From: Gymnopilus junonius
Lineage: Eukaryota > Basidiomycota > Agaricomycetes > Agaricales > Galerinaceae
Assembly (NCBI GenBank): GCA_015501075.1
Contig: JADNYJ010000010.1
Span: 124,001-188,000 of the forward strand
DNA length: 64,000 nucleotides
Direction of reading: 5' to 3'
Of this stretch, positions 39,617 through 53,000 are shown one piece after another; positions within the stretch are counted from its first letter, which is position 1, and every line of letters begins with the position of its first letter. Both the position numbers and the translations under genes were made by a program. Below the pieces are notes generated by a model. It was given only the letters and a program-made list of their open reading frames with translations, did not search any database and was not told where the DNA came from.

Positions 39617-40836
39617 ATGTCTCTATCTATACCTAACTCTGAAATATTACTTGCATTCAAAGCCGGCAGGGCCTTTAGACGAGAAGGGTCAAGTGCCGTA
39701 GAACCCAGTCGAACCAAAGGCGCCATCTACCTTACCAATGGCGATGACGGTTTATTGCATTTCATTTGGGTGAATCGCGAAACGAATACTATAGAAGAAG
39801 TTCGCTTTGCTTCCTGGATTCACCTTTTGCCTCACTTATATATCCTCATTTCTCTAGGATCTCATTTTGTTTCCTTTCGACGCCTCATTCCTAAAAGTTT
39901 CTGAGTCCCCAGGTCGAGTATACGTTCTCAAGTTCTCATCTTCGAACCAAAGGCACTTCGTGAGCTTTGTTTTCTTCGCGCAATATGATAGTGCGCTGAA
40001 TCTCATTTAGTTCTGGCTGCAGGTGCATATATAAAGCTCGCTAATATTGGATTCGTTTTGTTGACTTGATTGAAAGGACGCTTCGTCGGCTCGAGATGAA
40101 GAGTTTACAGAGAACGTCAATGGCCTATTGCGAGACCCGGAATTCGATCTTAGATGGAATGTTCCTATCGCTAGCACCGCTCCGGAAGCGTCCTCTTCCT
40201 CTGCCGCTGCTCAATCCACTACCGCATCGTACGTATTATCATGCACCTCAATGGTGATGATATTGCTCACATTATACTATCAACAGGTCAGCTGCTCGAC
40301 CAAGTGGCACTTCTACTTTCCAGGCTACTCCTGATCAGCTTGCCACCCTTTCGCAGATGCTTTCTTCTATCACAGGGGCAGCCTCAGGTTCGTTTTGTCT
40401 TATTTACTCCGGCGTCGCCTCTCATACCCCAGCCTTAGAGCCAGATGTGTCTCTCATAGATATCCTAACACCAGCCAATTTGACACCCCTCTTCAATAAC
40501 CATCCTGAGTTGATTCCAGCCCTATTCCCTCAACTTCCCCCAGATCTTCCCGTCCCTCCCTCGGCCGAGGCGCTGCAGCGAATTATCCAGTATGTCCCCT
40601 TGAATGACCCATTGAATCATACTCCCTCGATCTATTCTAACCCTCTTATTTATAGTTCACCTCAGTTTAGAGCAGCTGTATCCAATTTCGACCAGGCTCT
40701 TCGGACTGGCCTACTTGGCGGCCTCGTCCGAACACTTGGTCTTCCCGAAGAAGCTGGTACCGGTGTCGGACCTTTCCTGAGAGCTATCCAAGAGCAAGCT
40801 GACAGGGAGAGAAATAATAACATGGACACAGATTAA
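39617..40836 (+). CDS. RPN13: Proteasome ubiquitin receptor Rpn13 (ADRM1)
   Basis: Ubiquitin receptor of the 19S proteasome that also binds the deubiquitinase UCH37 where present. Exons 39617-39799, 39858-39959, 40011-40022, 40077-40228, 40287-40387, 40433-40589 and 40656-40836; 295 codons in phase. The N-terminal Pru domain shows FKAGRAFRREG, GAIYLTNGDDGLLHFIWVN, LILFPFDASFLKV, VYVLKF and RHFFWLQDA. A Ser/Ala-rich linker leads to the C-terminal DEUBAD-like helices (LEPDVSLIDILTPANLTPLF, QFRAAVSNFDQALRTGLLGG, then LGLPEEA). Exon 3 is only 12 nt (FWLQ). I used the ATG at 39617; the frame is open upstream without an ATG. Confidence 0.94.
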
Positions 40837-41355
40837 CTGCTTCTTTGTATTTGGATCGGAGCGTTCGGTGCTTCTAATTTTTTTAAGATTCACAAAACGA
40901 ACAATGAGTTCTGTCTCAATTTTTTATCTGCCGGTCCTTGAAACCTAATCGTGGCAGATTCCATACCGATGGATCTGGGTTCTAAGGTTTTCAATTGTCA
41001 AGTTTTTGGGCACCAATTCCTCTTGAATCTTAAATTAAGCTTTTAACGTGCGTTGGAAATTGGCATCGACTATTTTTCGTTCCCTTGAACGTGGTCTTCG
41101 TCTAAGCTCAAGAGATGCGAACATCTAGCAACAAGTACTTGACATGAGATAAATACAATACTGCGGACTAGACGAATTAATGGATGGAGTACTTGTCGAA
41201 ACCCATGCAGGTAATATACATTAGAGCCTGGTTGGAAGCGCGAGTATATACAATGAGGCAGGTAAGTATAAGCGAGGAACATAAAAGGATGTACAATAGA
41301 ACTATGCCACTTATAGGGTCTAATATGAAGGAAAGGGCCTAAATAAATAAAATGA
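40837..41355. other. Convergent spacer between RPN13 and NSE2
   Basis: A 519-bp 3'-to-3' spacer. Open frames here have no resemblance to known proteins. Nothing else seen. Confidence 0.35.
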
Positions 41356-42681
41356 TCAATCCACGACTTCCTCAGCATCGCTATCATCGTCTCTCGCATT
41401 GGCAGCCTGACGGCGTTTGTAATCTTTAACCTTCTTGTCCAGCTTAGCGTCGGAGATGCAATCCGATAACTTAAAGGACTTGTTGCACCCAGCTGCAGGA
41501 CACTTGTGTTGCGCAGACACTGGCCTGCAGTGGGCTTTGATAGCATCTGCGGAAAAACTGTGTCCGCAAACTTTACTGGAAAAAGAGTCATAGTGAGTCT
41601 AAAGAACAAATATGACAACTTACGATGTGACAGGATTGATGAGAAGAGTCAAGGTTATAGGGCACTTGTAGTTTTGAGTTACACCACCAGTCTCGAGTTC
41701 GTCGTCATCGTCGTCATCGTCGCCGTCCTCTGCAGAGTAGAATGAGTAATGTCGATCACGGTATAAGTAGAAGTAATATCAATTACCTTTAGGGATAAAT
41801 TCGGTAATAGGTGGCATAGGGTCATCGGGGTGACGGACATCCTAATCCGACACATGATATAGTGCCACAGTCGAGAAAAGAAAGATACATACCCAGATAC
41901 TTGAACGGAACAGTTTATACCTCTCGTCCCTAGCATACTTCTGACGCGTCGTTTTGCCGGCATAATTATTCTTCCTTTCCTCCAAACCGTTGTCGTATCT
42001 TTCAACTGGCTTGTCCTGATTAATTGATTCGTTAATGAAACACTTTGCTCTAAATTCGACAAAACACCTACAATTCGTTCACCGCGCGCCAACTGCTGGT
42101 AGATCTCGTCTAATGTTGTGGCATGGGCCTCCATTTCGGCATCAACGTCAAGAAAGTCTTTCATGGCGGCATCTATTTCTTGGAGGTCCTATAAACGAAT
42201 GGAGGTGAAAGAACTCAGGTGGCAGGTACGGAAACACGTCAAAATATGTTACCTCAGAGGTTTCAACGGACTCTTCGCCGGCTTCAGCCATGGCAGCCGC
42301 TACATCCTTGTAAATGTCGCCTCTTTGGCCTATCTGGGCACGCATATTGCGCCAGTCTTCTGTCATGCCATTTAATTTGTGCATGTCGGATCTTCTTAAA
42401 GGCTCGTCTGGAAGATTTGACACGTCTATACGATCGTCCTCGTCATCTTCTTCATCATCTACCGCTACGGCATCTTCATCCTGATCTTCAGGCTCTGCTC
42501 TTTGCTTTTGTTTCCCATTCGCCTTTTTCTCTTTCTTCGCGTTACGAGCAGCTCGAGGTCGATCCTCGTCGCTGACATCATCTTTTTTTCCATTTAATTG
42601 AGTGTTTCGTATGTCTTCGATATCCTCCGAGTTTTGTCGACGCGTAGCAAGCTTTCGACGAGAAGTAGTAGCGTGAGGCAT
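41356..42681 (-). CDS. NSE2: SUMO E3 ligase Nse2/Mms21 of the SMC5/6 complex
   Basis: SUMO ligase docked on Smc5, acting in recombinational repair in the nucleus. Six exons: 42253-42681, 42072-42188, 41893-42015, 41787-41841, 41624-41729, 41356-41575; 349 codons in phase. A basic and then very acidic N-terminus leads to helical Smc5-binding segments ([35 protein letters not shown]). The C-terminal SP-RING has [27 protein letters not shown] and [12 protein letters not shown], with the zinc Cys/His residues. The tail is acidic. Divergent from mitochondrial S12, 123 bp apart, with ACGCGT at 42723-42728. Confidence 0.93.
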
Positions 42682-42804
42682 GGTTGTTACGTTAAAAGAC
42701 GCGACTTGTCATTTGGGTCAGTACGCGTTTTGATTGTTTGGCAAGCAGGCGCGTCACAAACATTGCCATTGCAGTAGGCCACTGCAGCTCACACTTCGCC
42801 CTCA

Positions 42805-43399
42805 ATGTTCTCTGCCCTCCGAGCCCTGTGGGCGCCCTCACTTGCACGAACTTCGTTACAAAGTACATTTGTACCATCTCTGGCGCACTTCCGGTCCTTC
42901 CATGCGTCCCCCACCACCTTCAGAACAATAAACCAGTCGATGCGCGCAAAGAAGGTGTCTAAAAAGCAGAACAACTCCAAGTCACCACTCCTTCAGACTT
43001 CCCCCCAACGCAAGGGCGTCGTTACTCAACTGATCATTGCCACACCCAAGAAGCCCAACTCTGCTAAACGAAAAGTTGCCCGGATAAAGCTTTCAACAGG
43101 AAAATCTCTGATGGGTTACATTCAAGGAGAGGGCCACAATCTTCAAGAGCATAGTGTAGTCTTGGTCAGAGGTGGACGTACAAAGGATCTTCCCGGTGTG
43201 AAGTGCGTTTTCTTTCTTATTTTGAAAAGCAGTGTCCTCACCTTTTTTTCAGATACAAACTCGTTCGTGGGGCTCTGGACTTCGCAGGAGTCGTCAACCG
43301 TGCTACATCTCGTAGTAGATATGGGTACGTAAAGGAGATTGTACTGGTGGGACTGTTACTAATTAAATATGCAGTGTCAAGAAACCCAAGCGAAAGTAA
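42805..43399 (+). CDS. MRPS12: Mitochondrial ribosomal protein uS12m
   Basis: Decoding-centre protein of the mitochondrial small subunit. Exons 42805-43202, 43253-43324 and 43375-43399 give 164 codons. A basic, Ser-rich presequence of about 45 residues precedes the S12 core: [73 protein letters not shown] and RSRYGVKKPKRK. The Lys and Pro residues of the PNSA and [10 protein letters not shown] loops are intact. Confidence 0.96.
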
Positions 43400-43488
43400 A
43401 CCATGCTTAATTAATCCTGCCGTTTCCATCCTAATCCATTCCATAAAATGTCCCAAATATTGAAAAAAAATCCAACGTTAACGGCAAA

Positions 43489-46400
43489 TTACTTTAGCTT
43501 CACAAGGTTGCCAGTCTCCCTCAGCTTTTCCTCCCTTTTCTTCTGTGCCCTGACTATTTTTTCGATCTCTGAGTTCAGAGCCCAACACCAGCTGTCTCTT
43601 TCAAGGATGCTCCTTGCCTTGAAGACCAACATCTTGCTCTTTGCAGACAATGTCGGAACTTTTATATCTATGGGTATCGTCGTCGGGTCCTGAGCTGCAC
43701 TAGACATCTGGCTATGCTGTCGGTACCAAATCATGAACAGCATGTCTTCTTCTCGGTCATCAGTTTCCAGTCCGTCTTGGTACCGCCTACCAACAAGATC
43801 GGTGTTTGGCAAATATTGCCCTTTGGGTAGTGTCTGGGCAGCAAAGTATCCCGAGCACACATAGGCGTCGAGCAAGTTGATCTTTTTGCGCATGACGGGA
43901 TACAATGAGGAATTCGTACCAATTGGAAGGTCACAAGGTGTCCCGCAACGAGAAAGAGCTGCACTAGCCTGGTGGGTGTAAATCATTACGAATCATACCA
44001 ATATCTCCTGTCGAGCACATACTGGTATTGCCCGTGGAGGCCTTTCTTCATATAAATACGACCTCCTTTCGTGATGGGTCGGCAGACTTCCAAAGCACAC
44101 CAGTTGTATAATCTGTCAACTGCACCATATATAGTTGACGGATCTGGCGGTGCATCTGGAGGATATTCATGTTCATCCTCAAAGACGCGAGTCTGTGGGG
44201 TCAACCGAGGGCGTTGAGCCTGGGCTAAATCTATTTCTTGTTTGGCATCATTACGATGTCGGCTTTTCCAATAGAAAATCAGGGCTCGCAGTCGTTCAAC
44301 CCATTCAAGGGCCACTTGACAAGAGTGGGCCTAAAACGTAATGTATAACATGGGTCAGTGAATTGTCAATTTTTATCAGAGCATATCCTTACCTCGAATC
44401 GAACAACATGTCCCGTTTTCAGTAGCAGTTCGAACGACCTTTTGGTCCTCAAACGAGTCCGGTCGCCATGTTTGCTTAGTCCGGACTCGCCTCCTTCGTC
44501 TCCGTCATCATCACCATCCCGCTCTTCAGGATCCTCCCATACACTCAACCAAGCCGGGTCTTCATGGAAAACTTCAGTCACCTTATGCATATGCGAAGAA
44601 GTCGGGTGGGAAGCTCTCCTGACTGCAACAATCGTCCTCAAATCGCACACGCCCGTAGCTGAGATTAGTTGGTTGGTCCCACGCCCAATTTCTGCCTGTC
44701 GAAGAGCTTGAGCATCCGCATACACATCAGCAACAGGTGCAAGACCAGGAGGCATTGGTGGGTAAGCAAAAAAAGGATCCAGAGTAAACAGATATCCGTT
44801 GTGTGTCGAGAGGTAAACCTGTTGTTTGGTTTGTGTGTTGGGTCGGATTCGGTCCAAGTACCCTTCAATGGCTGGGGGTTCGTCGATCTGTCTTCCATTC
44901 CTAAGGTGTATGTAGTTAGAATTGTGTTCCGCCAGTCGGACCTCAAGAACTGGGTGCTTTGAGGACTTGATGAGTTGTAACGTTAGTACGGCCAATTAGA
45001 ACTCGAATCTGACCGTTACCTACATGCTTGAAAGGTAGGCCGCATAAAACAGCCCAATCTCGGGGTCTCTCATAAACATCAGTTTCTAGCCATATCCAAT
45101 CTAAATTTGCATCAACGCGCCAGGCTAATTGCAGAGATTTTCCTTTTGCCAATTCGTTTTCCATTAAATAGTCCCAGTCTGGCACTTTGCGTAGAGAATT
45201 CATGCAAAGGTCCAAGATATTTTCGCGCTTGAAAATTTTGTAGAGAGAACCATTGTGCATTTCTTCGTTTTCAGGCACGTCTATAGTGACCTTGGTACTT
45301 AATCGAGGGCTGTGGATATCAATGGTGCGTGGAATTTGCCCCCCATCTGTCGCCTGAGGATATAGATATACATCAATTTAGAATGTGTTGACGGAAAGGG
45401 AGAATAAAGTACCAAAGCTGCCAACTCCAGTCGTACGCCCTAGAACGGCTTTTGAGCTTGAAAACGAAGATGTTGGTACCTTCCTTGTCTTTGTTGAAGA
45501 TCCAACGAGAGGCCGTTGCATTCAGTTTTGTAGTAGTCGGCGCACACGTTATGCAAAAAGTTAAATCAACAAAAGAGTATAAGGAGAGACGAGTCCTTGA
45601 CGATTTTAAAGGAATGACATATGATAGATGCTTGTGTCCGACTGCCCAGTCTTTACAGCTCCCAAAAGTACGCTGAGAGAGAGAAGAGTCAAGAGAACAA
45701 GTATCAAAACTGAAGGCGTATACTGACATAATCCCTGTATATTTCGATAACATCGCGACGCCAAGCCACAAGAAATTCTCCCCAGTCTTCAAAACTGAGA
45801 TTTCTTGTGGTGCGGTTGACCTCATCGGTGAAATAGGGTAGAGATTCAGACTTGGTGAAGCTCGCCCTCACAAGCATCCTATCTCCAGAAAGTCAATACA
45901 AATGACATTCAGGCATGGTATACAATGTCATTACCTCGCAACACAACATCCCCCCAGTTTATTTCGTCGCTTGTATCTGTTGGCGTGTGTTCAGCGTCAG
46001 GGACAGTCGCGGCCATGCTGGTATTTTGGTCCACAGTACTATATGTTCTTTCAAGGACAGTTTCAGGAGCTACTGGACCTGGTATGCTAACTGCATCTCT
46101 GTCTAAATCTGCGTAATGGACCATCTTCGATTTCCCTTTCACATTGACTTGGAAAGGTTCGGCGATCTTGGCTGCATCATACTTCGTCGTTAGGTTGGCA
46201 TCTCTGGCCGATGTAGTAGCTCTGCGATGTGAAAAGAGGAGCCCTGTTTTAGACGACGCAGGAGATGGCGGGATATCAGGTGAGTCAAGATAATCCTGCG
46301 ACGACCTTATCCTTCCAACTTCAGGACTGAGCTTCTGGTTTCTCGCAGTTCCAAGGTGGAAGGGGCAGTAGCGAATGTTTGCTTGCCGGTATGGGTGGTC

Positions 46401-46996
46401 GGAGCAACAGAGCCGATGGAACGAGTACCATCATTGAGAACAGACGACTGAGATTTTCGCGTAGAAGGGATACTTTTGTTGGTAACATGTTCCTGTCCAT
46501 TCATCACATTCAATCCCAGTAAATTGCCAACCTCAAAGCTGGTGCCAAACCAATGAACGGAACCGAGTGTGGCCTGAGGACCTTTCTTGCGACGATGCCG
46601 ACGTTCCCAGAGTTGACCCCACTCGCTCTCTTTCCAGCGCTTTGTGAGCTCCTCAACAAAACTATCTTCATTTTCATCACCCCAGTCTTCTACATTCCCG
46701 CCATGGTGGAGAAAGAATTGGAAAGCATGCTCTCTCAGCGCCTTGGCGACTTCTTCGCTCCTGTCAGTATTATCGGGTCTTGTATTCTCTGCGTGCGATC
46801 CCAGGGACAGAGCGCTACCAATGGTCAATTTCGTCCTCTTCCCCTGAGCTACTCTGGCCTCTGTCAAAGCGATGACCCTCTCGGGCATAGGACCAACAAA
46901 AATGCGACGAACATTGCCCGATGAATGTGTCGTTAGATTGGGAGATTGGGACGCGACACGATCAGTGGGAACTTGGCCTTGCGACCTAGAGGCCAT
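43489..46996 (-). CDS. SPO71: Spo71-like protein with tandem PH domains, with frame breaks
   Basis: In yeast Spo71 works at the growing prospore membrane; in basidiomycetes the role is not established. Exons are about 45935-46996, 45728-45882, 45413-45672, 45024-45353, 44393-44956, 44023-44330 and 43489-43968. A disordered N-terminus leads to NLTTKYDAAKIAEPF and RMLVRASFTKSESLPYF, a first PH unit (GHKHLSYVIPLK, SLYSFVDLTFCI, SRAYDWSWQLW), EGYLDRIRP, and a second PH unit ending in KINLLDAYVCSGYFAA and WCWALNSEIEKIVRA. One base seems missing at the C6 run 45339-45344 and at TT 43923-43924, and once in 46307-46423 (or a weak-donor intron lies there). Its start is only 97 bp from the stop of the ABC transporter gene upstream. 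Confidence 0.78.
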
Positions 46997-47093
46997 TCGG
47001 CGGGGGAAAGTGACAACGTCAAAGACAGAGAAGCGAGTCGAGTATAGGAGAAAGTGGCTATAAATAGTCGTCTGATGTCACAACTACTATTTA

Positions 47094-50000
47094 CTACCCT
47101 AAGGCTTCATACAGCAACTCCTTGTCCCCACTTCCATCAACTAGACCTCGGAATATACCATTCTCCTTCTTCACGAGAATTCTGGGACTATCAAATTCGA
47201 CCTGATTGCAAAGACAACTTGAATATCTATAGGAAAGTGGGGCTAGAAAGCATACTTACTATGCGACCATTCTCGAGGACCATCTAAGCCAATCGTCAAA
47301 GTGTGTTCTCAAAGGACAGTCAAAAGCGCTTACAATTTTATCTGCGTCCATGATTGTCTGCAGTCGATGAGCAACGGTGAGCACGGTTACATCGTCACTG
47401 AGCTGACTGCGGAGCGTTCTTTGTATCACAGCATCCGTCTTGTAGTCTGCAGCATTCCGTTAGTAGCGTCCGCTTAATTTCCTAGGCGAATAGATGCATA
47501 CCAATCGCAGAAGTTGCTATGGGTTTGATAAAATACAGTGAGTGGAAGTAGGTAGGCATTCCGGGAAAACTTGCCAACCTTCGTCGAGAATGAGAAGTTT
47601 GCTTCCGCGAACCATTGCACGAGCAAGAGCTAGAATTTGCCTTTGCCCAACAGAAAGGTTGCCGCCTCCTCCCGCGATCTTGCTGTCTAAAGTAAGACGC
47701 GTCTCCCCAGCATCTTCTTGCAGCGAAAATAGGCCTGCTGCTCTCAAAGAATCGTTCAAGGTTGCGTCGTCATTTTGATCAAAAGGGTCAAGGTTTTGGC
47801 GAAGGGTGCCTGCAGAAAACGGGTTAAAACGGGTTTATATTAATCCAAGAAGTATCTTGCTCTCTTACCGCTTAGAAGTTCAGGCTGCATGTTTCATTGA
47901 ATATCAATTTCCAAGCAGACGCCAAGAATACTCACTGTTTGGGGTATAATCGTGATGTTCGACCTGAGAGCATCAAGATTGATCGTATTGGTGGCAATGC
48001 CGTCGTAATAAACAGTCCCTTCCGTAAGTATGCATCTGAGGAGAGCCAGGGTAAGAGAGCTCTGGTCTAAATCAATACACTGAGCAAGAAGACGAAATTT
48101 GACCAACAACCTTGCCACTTCCAGTTCTACCAACTAAAGAATGTTAGTTCAACGATAATCAAGGGTGCTATGTTGTTTACCAATGCCAACGCGCTGTCCA
48201 GGGCGATATGGAATGACAAGTTGTGTAGAACCCTTGGACCAGACTGTAAGATAATGAACGAATGGACAAGTGAAAAAGCCAAGTCGATAGCGAACCTCCG
48301 AATAACGTGCGGAAAGATTTTCTACGCGGAGGTCGCCGCTTGTTGGCCAAGCCGAAGGGGGCTGACCAGATTCGGTCGCTTTGGGTTCGTGGTCGATATC
48401 AATGTAACCCTGGATACGCTCCAAGCTGTAACAGAGTAAACCTTTACAGAATTATTAGATAAGGAAACATTGACCTGTTGGACTGAACTTCAAGTTCGTT
48501 GTAAATGCGAATCAGCCAGAATATGTAGATACAAAAACTGGCGGCCATATTGAGTGAAAAACCGGTGTTAGCTGCGCCGACATTGCCACCATAGACAAGG
48601 TAAAATGCGAGTGCTGACGTGAACGCAGCACCTAAAATGTCAATACGTTGTCCAATCCATCTGTTCACGTTAAACGATATTGTAGCGGCTCGGCAGTAAT
48701 GATCGATGCGCTTCAAAGACTCTTCACTGAAAGCATTCTGCGCGCCATACGCTCGTATTGAAACTTTTGAAATAAGTGCAAGGGATGCGGAAACTTAGAA
48801 TTTTGCTCACCCAATCCATGCATAGCAGCGCTGAAGTGCGCCAGCAAAGGAGACCGTGCATTACTAAGTCACTTTGATCAGAAATGATACAAATGTCATT
48901 CTGCATTGCGTACCTCATCTCGCGCTTGATTGACAGCTGCGCCTTCAAGTATGCTTTGCCCAGCAGAATACCCAAAATCGCAACTCCAATACCAGGGAAA
49001 AGGAAGACCGGTGTAAAAAGTACGATGATAGCGAGCTTTGTCAACATGCCCGCACTTTGGTTGAAAACCCACATTAACGACTGAGGTATTGGACCATCGA
49101 CCGTACGAATATCCTGAGTGCATCTGGCTATAATTCGAGCCGTTGGTGTTTCATCCAACCACCTGTCAGAACATAATAAGCCATGATATACATGCTAATT
49201 GTTTAGGGACACGCACCGTAGCGTACTTCCGAAGACTGATTCAATCAATTCTGCATGAATGACCCGAGAAGCCCGAATTGATCGGTAGTTGTAATAGAGC
49301 TGAACACTACCCCAGAATGTGATGTGAGCCCCCATAATCAACGAAAGGATCAAGATATAACTGAAATCCAGAAATTGTCAGACCAGCGACACGAAGATAT
49401 TCGTGACTCACTATGCAAGATTGATTTCAGAAAGGTCGTGCGTCTCATACTGCGAACCCCAGACACCAAGAAACCAAGTGTAGAGCGTGTCCAACGCCTC
49501 TTCCCCGAACATTGATAGCATCCAGAGGACCGCAAAGAGAACATAATGTTTTCCTCCCAGTCCTTTGAAGAACAATTTCATGGACCGCCAAGTGATGTGA
49601 CCTTCGACAATTTCCTCAGCAACTATAAGTTTTCCATCCGGAGCTTTGTCCGGAGTGGAATCCACTTCTTTGGCTTCTACTACCGCTTCTTGTCTGGCTT
49701 CGGCGGCTAGGAGAGGGTCGCTTTCGAGGGCTGTGCTTACGTCGTAGCCTTGAGTCTTAACGCTGCCGTCAAGACCAAGAGATACAACAAAATGCGCAAC
49801 GGGCGAAACTAATTTGACATTGTGTGTCTTGCAGTTTGGTCAAGTCTTCTGATCAGTCATTAAAATAGAAGAATGCAAGCTCACTACAAGTAGTAGCGTC
49901 CTGTCTTTGACGAGATCGCCACGGAAACACTGATCCACAATCCAAGCAGACCTGAGCCAACAAAAGTTAATGATAAAAAAGTGTGCATACAAATGGAGTG

Positions 50001-53000
50001 CATTACGTGTGAACATCTAAAGCCGCCAGCACATCATCCAAGAGGATAATGTCTGCAGGCGAATAGATAGCTCTCGCCAGTGTAACACGAGCCTGTAAAG
50101 TCGTTCAGCACAATGACATTTGCTAATAAGGAACTTAAGAGAGCACCTTTTGGCCTCCGCTGCAAAGTTGGGTTAGAGGATGGAGTCCTGAAACGCGAAA
50201 CCTCCTCACCTGAGAGTTAAGCCCCTCTCTCCCACTTCGGTCTTATCACCTGCATCGAAAAGCTCAAGGTCATGTTCCAAACCACACTGACGAATAACTT
50301 TGACACTTTTAGTCCATGCGTATTTTATAAATTGATCACCGAGTAGCACACCTTTTTTATACCGCTCTTCGTCATAAGGTGATCCAAAAAGAATATTATC
50401 CCGTATCGTTGCATTTTGTACCCACGACTCCTGTGCCGCGTATGCCACACCGCCTTGACGCGGAAGGTTAAACCAAGAATCAGCGGTAGAAGGTATGAAA
50501 TGCATTTCTCCCAGCAAGGCCATCAAGACAGATGTCTTCCCAGAGCCACTAGCATTGGTTGAAACTTCAGTCAATGTTTCCTTGGACCTTGGTTTGAGAC
50601 TTACGTGGGACCAATGATCAAGTTAATACAACTTCGTTTGAATAACAGCTCCCCATCAATATGAAGCCTGAAATCTCTACTTGATGGTGTGAGCAGGCCA
50701 TCATTGTCTACAACAGACCAGGCAAAAGTTGCGTTCCTGAAACCAAATTCCGAATCTGCGTCGTCGGCATTCTCATCGGACACGTGAAATTCTACGCTGC
50801 TGGAAGATGTTTGGGATTTTATAAATGGATCAAGAAGCTCTGTGGTTTGCATAAAATCGCTGACACGATCTATTGATACTTTCGCTGCATTCGCGAAGTC
50901 TCAGTTTTTTTAACGTGTAAAGTTCTCTGTGGCACTCACCGTCGACCAGAAGACCATACTGCCAAGACATTCTGTGAAGTTGTTCTCTAAGTATTTGAAA
51001 GACTGCCATGCTTGAGAATATCGTGGATGCTGTAATAAGTGAGCGTCACATCAACCAGGTCTAGGTGCTATTGGAAACATACCTGTTAGTCCCTCTTTCA
51101 TAATCACGGTATACGTAGCGTAGGTCGCGACCGTTGACCATGATGGCAGAGAAACACTGCTCGAACAAGCAGTTTAGAGGGATCATACCGACCGGTGAAG
51201 GATTATTTTTACCTCAGGAGTTCGGTGGCCATCTTCAAGAACTGAACAAGGCATTAGGTGGTATACAAGAATAAAATCTATGAAGTTGACATGCCTTCAG
51301 TTTCCAAAGCCATCGCAACTCCTCATTACGCTTGCTCTCAAGCCTTCCTGCCATTTTGCGTTCCCAACCGAAGAGTTTGATCATTCTAATGACACCCACG
51401 GCTGGATTTGGGTTACTTCATATTCGACAAGATGGAAAAGCACAACTACCTTCGGAGATCTCCTGGACCCTTGCATCGGTCTACGTAAAGCAAATCAACA
51501 TGGCAATGCCTGGAAATCTAGGCCTTTTTTTGGACTCACAGATTTCATTTTTATTGATTGCACATCTTGAACCAGCTTGCCGAGATAGCCAACAATCGGA
51601 CTGAATGCAAGTGTCGTCACCAGACCAACCAAAGCACTGTAGGCTCAATAATTTATTATCCTTCATATTATGAGAGGTGTGAAAGGACTGACCTCCAGCC
51701 TAGTATACGATAGAGGAAAAGCATGGAAAGAATTATTTGTAGCGGCGTATAGAATGCTGTAATAGAAGTCATTGGCCCTCATAACGAAGTACTCGGAAAG
51801 AAGAATAGGACACACTAAGAGCAAGAAAATCAGCGCCTTCCTGCATGTTATCGAGGTCCGTTGTAACCAAGTTGGTTATCTTGCCAATGAGATTATCCGC
51901 ATTTGCTGAACTTTTCTTGGCCGGCCGCGTCGTTGATGAACTAGCCTCAGAAGCCTTTGACTTTCCTTTCAAAGAGCTCTGCCACGTCAATACCGAGGAC
52001 GCCTCCCGAGTTCTGGCCGCGGCAGTAGAAGTTTGCGTAGGGCTACTCCTCCTGTCGCCATCCGTCGTGTGTCCTGTATCACTAGCCGCCGTTGTAGGTG
52101 TGTTAGCTAGCATGTCACTTGAACCGACACTATGAACACTTTCATCGTCACCTCCCGCAAGGGACGATGGAGATTGGCTATCATGTGTCGGCCCCGAGGC
52201 AGTCTCAGCCTTTAGACGGATTCGCAAGCTATGTTGGAAAACTAGTTGTGTTATAAGTGCCTGAAGCCTCACTCGGACCTTCGCCTGGACAAATAAATAC
52301 CAATGCTCCAAAACTGACTTCAGAGTTGGTCCAACAAACATGAAAGCGATCCAGACCCAAGGTTTAACAGACGTATCTGACCCTTGCGTTTCGAGGTAGC
52401 TAGTTTATAATGAGGTCAAAAATGCATACTACGTTGGTATCACGTACGCAAGAGTTTGATTAATTCCTATGGGCGCAACGAAAGTAGCAATTCCATCGAG
52501 GAGCAGGTAAATCACCATTTTGAAAATTTCAATCCCTATTTCAGCAAAATTGAATTTGGATCGAAATGAAGGCTTCTGAAAATTTGCGTACGGAAAATTG
52601 TAACAGCCCGAAAAACAGATGACGACGCTTTGCACCCAAAAAAGGGTCGATATACTGCAGCAGATGTGAGCACAGGTCCCTCAACGAAGAGAGAAGAGAC
52701 GAACTGGAAAGGCGTGACTCGTTAGATACTGTGCACGATCGTAGTCTGCGAGAGGAGGAAGTTGTTCGTAGCTCAAGTGGACAACCTTGCTTGCAAGGAT
52801 TATCAGAGGGTCAAGGTATGAATATGTTAAAGCTGAGATCCAAGAGGCTGTCTGTTCAGGATTGGGCTCTGGGGCGGGGTTCTGTGGGGCTCATTTGATT
52901 CAGGGCGACAGCGGTGAAGGTTCATATGCTCACCTTGGGATCAACTGGAACATATGGATGCGGAATGAAAAGAGGTATGATCACTGCTGTTACGGTCAGG

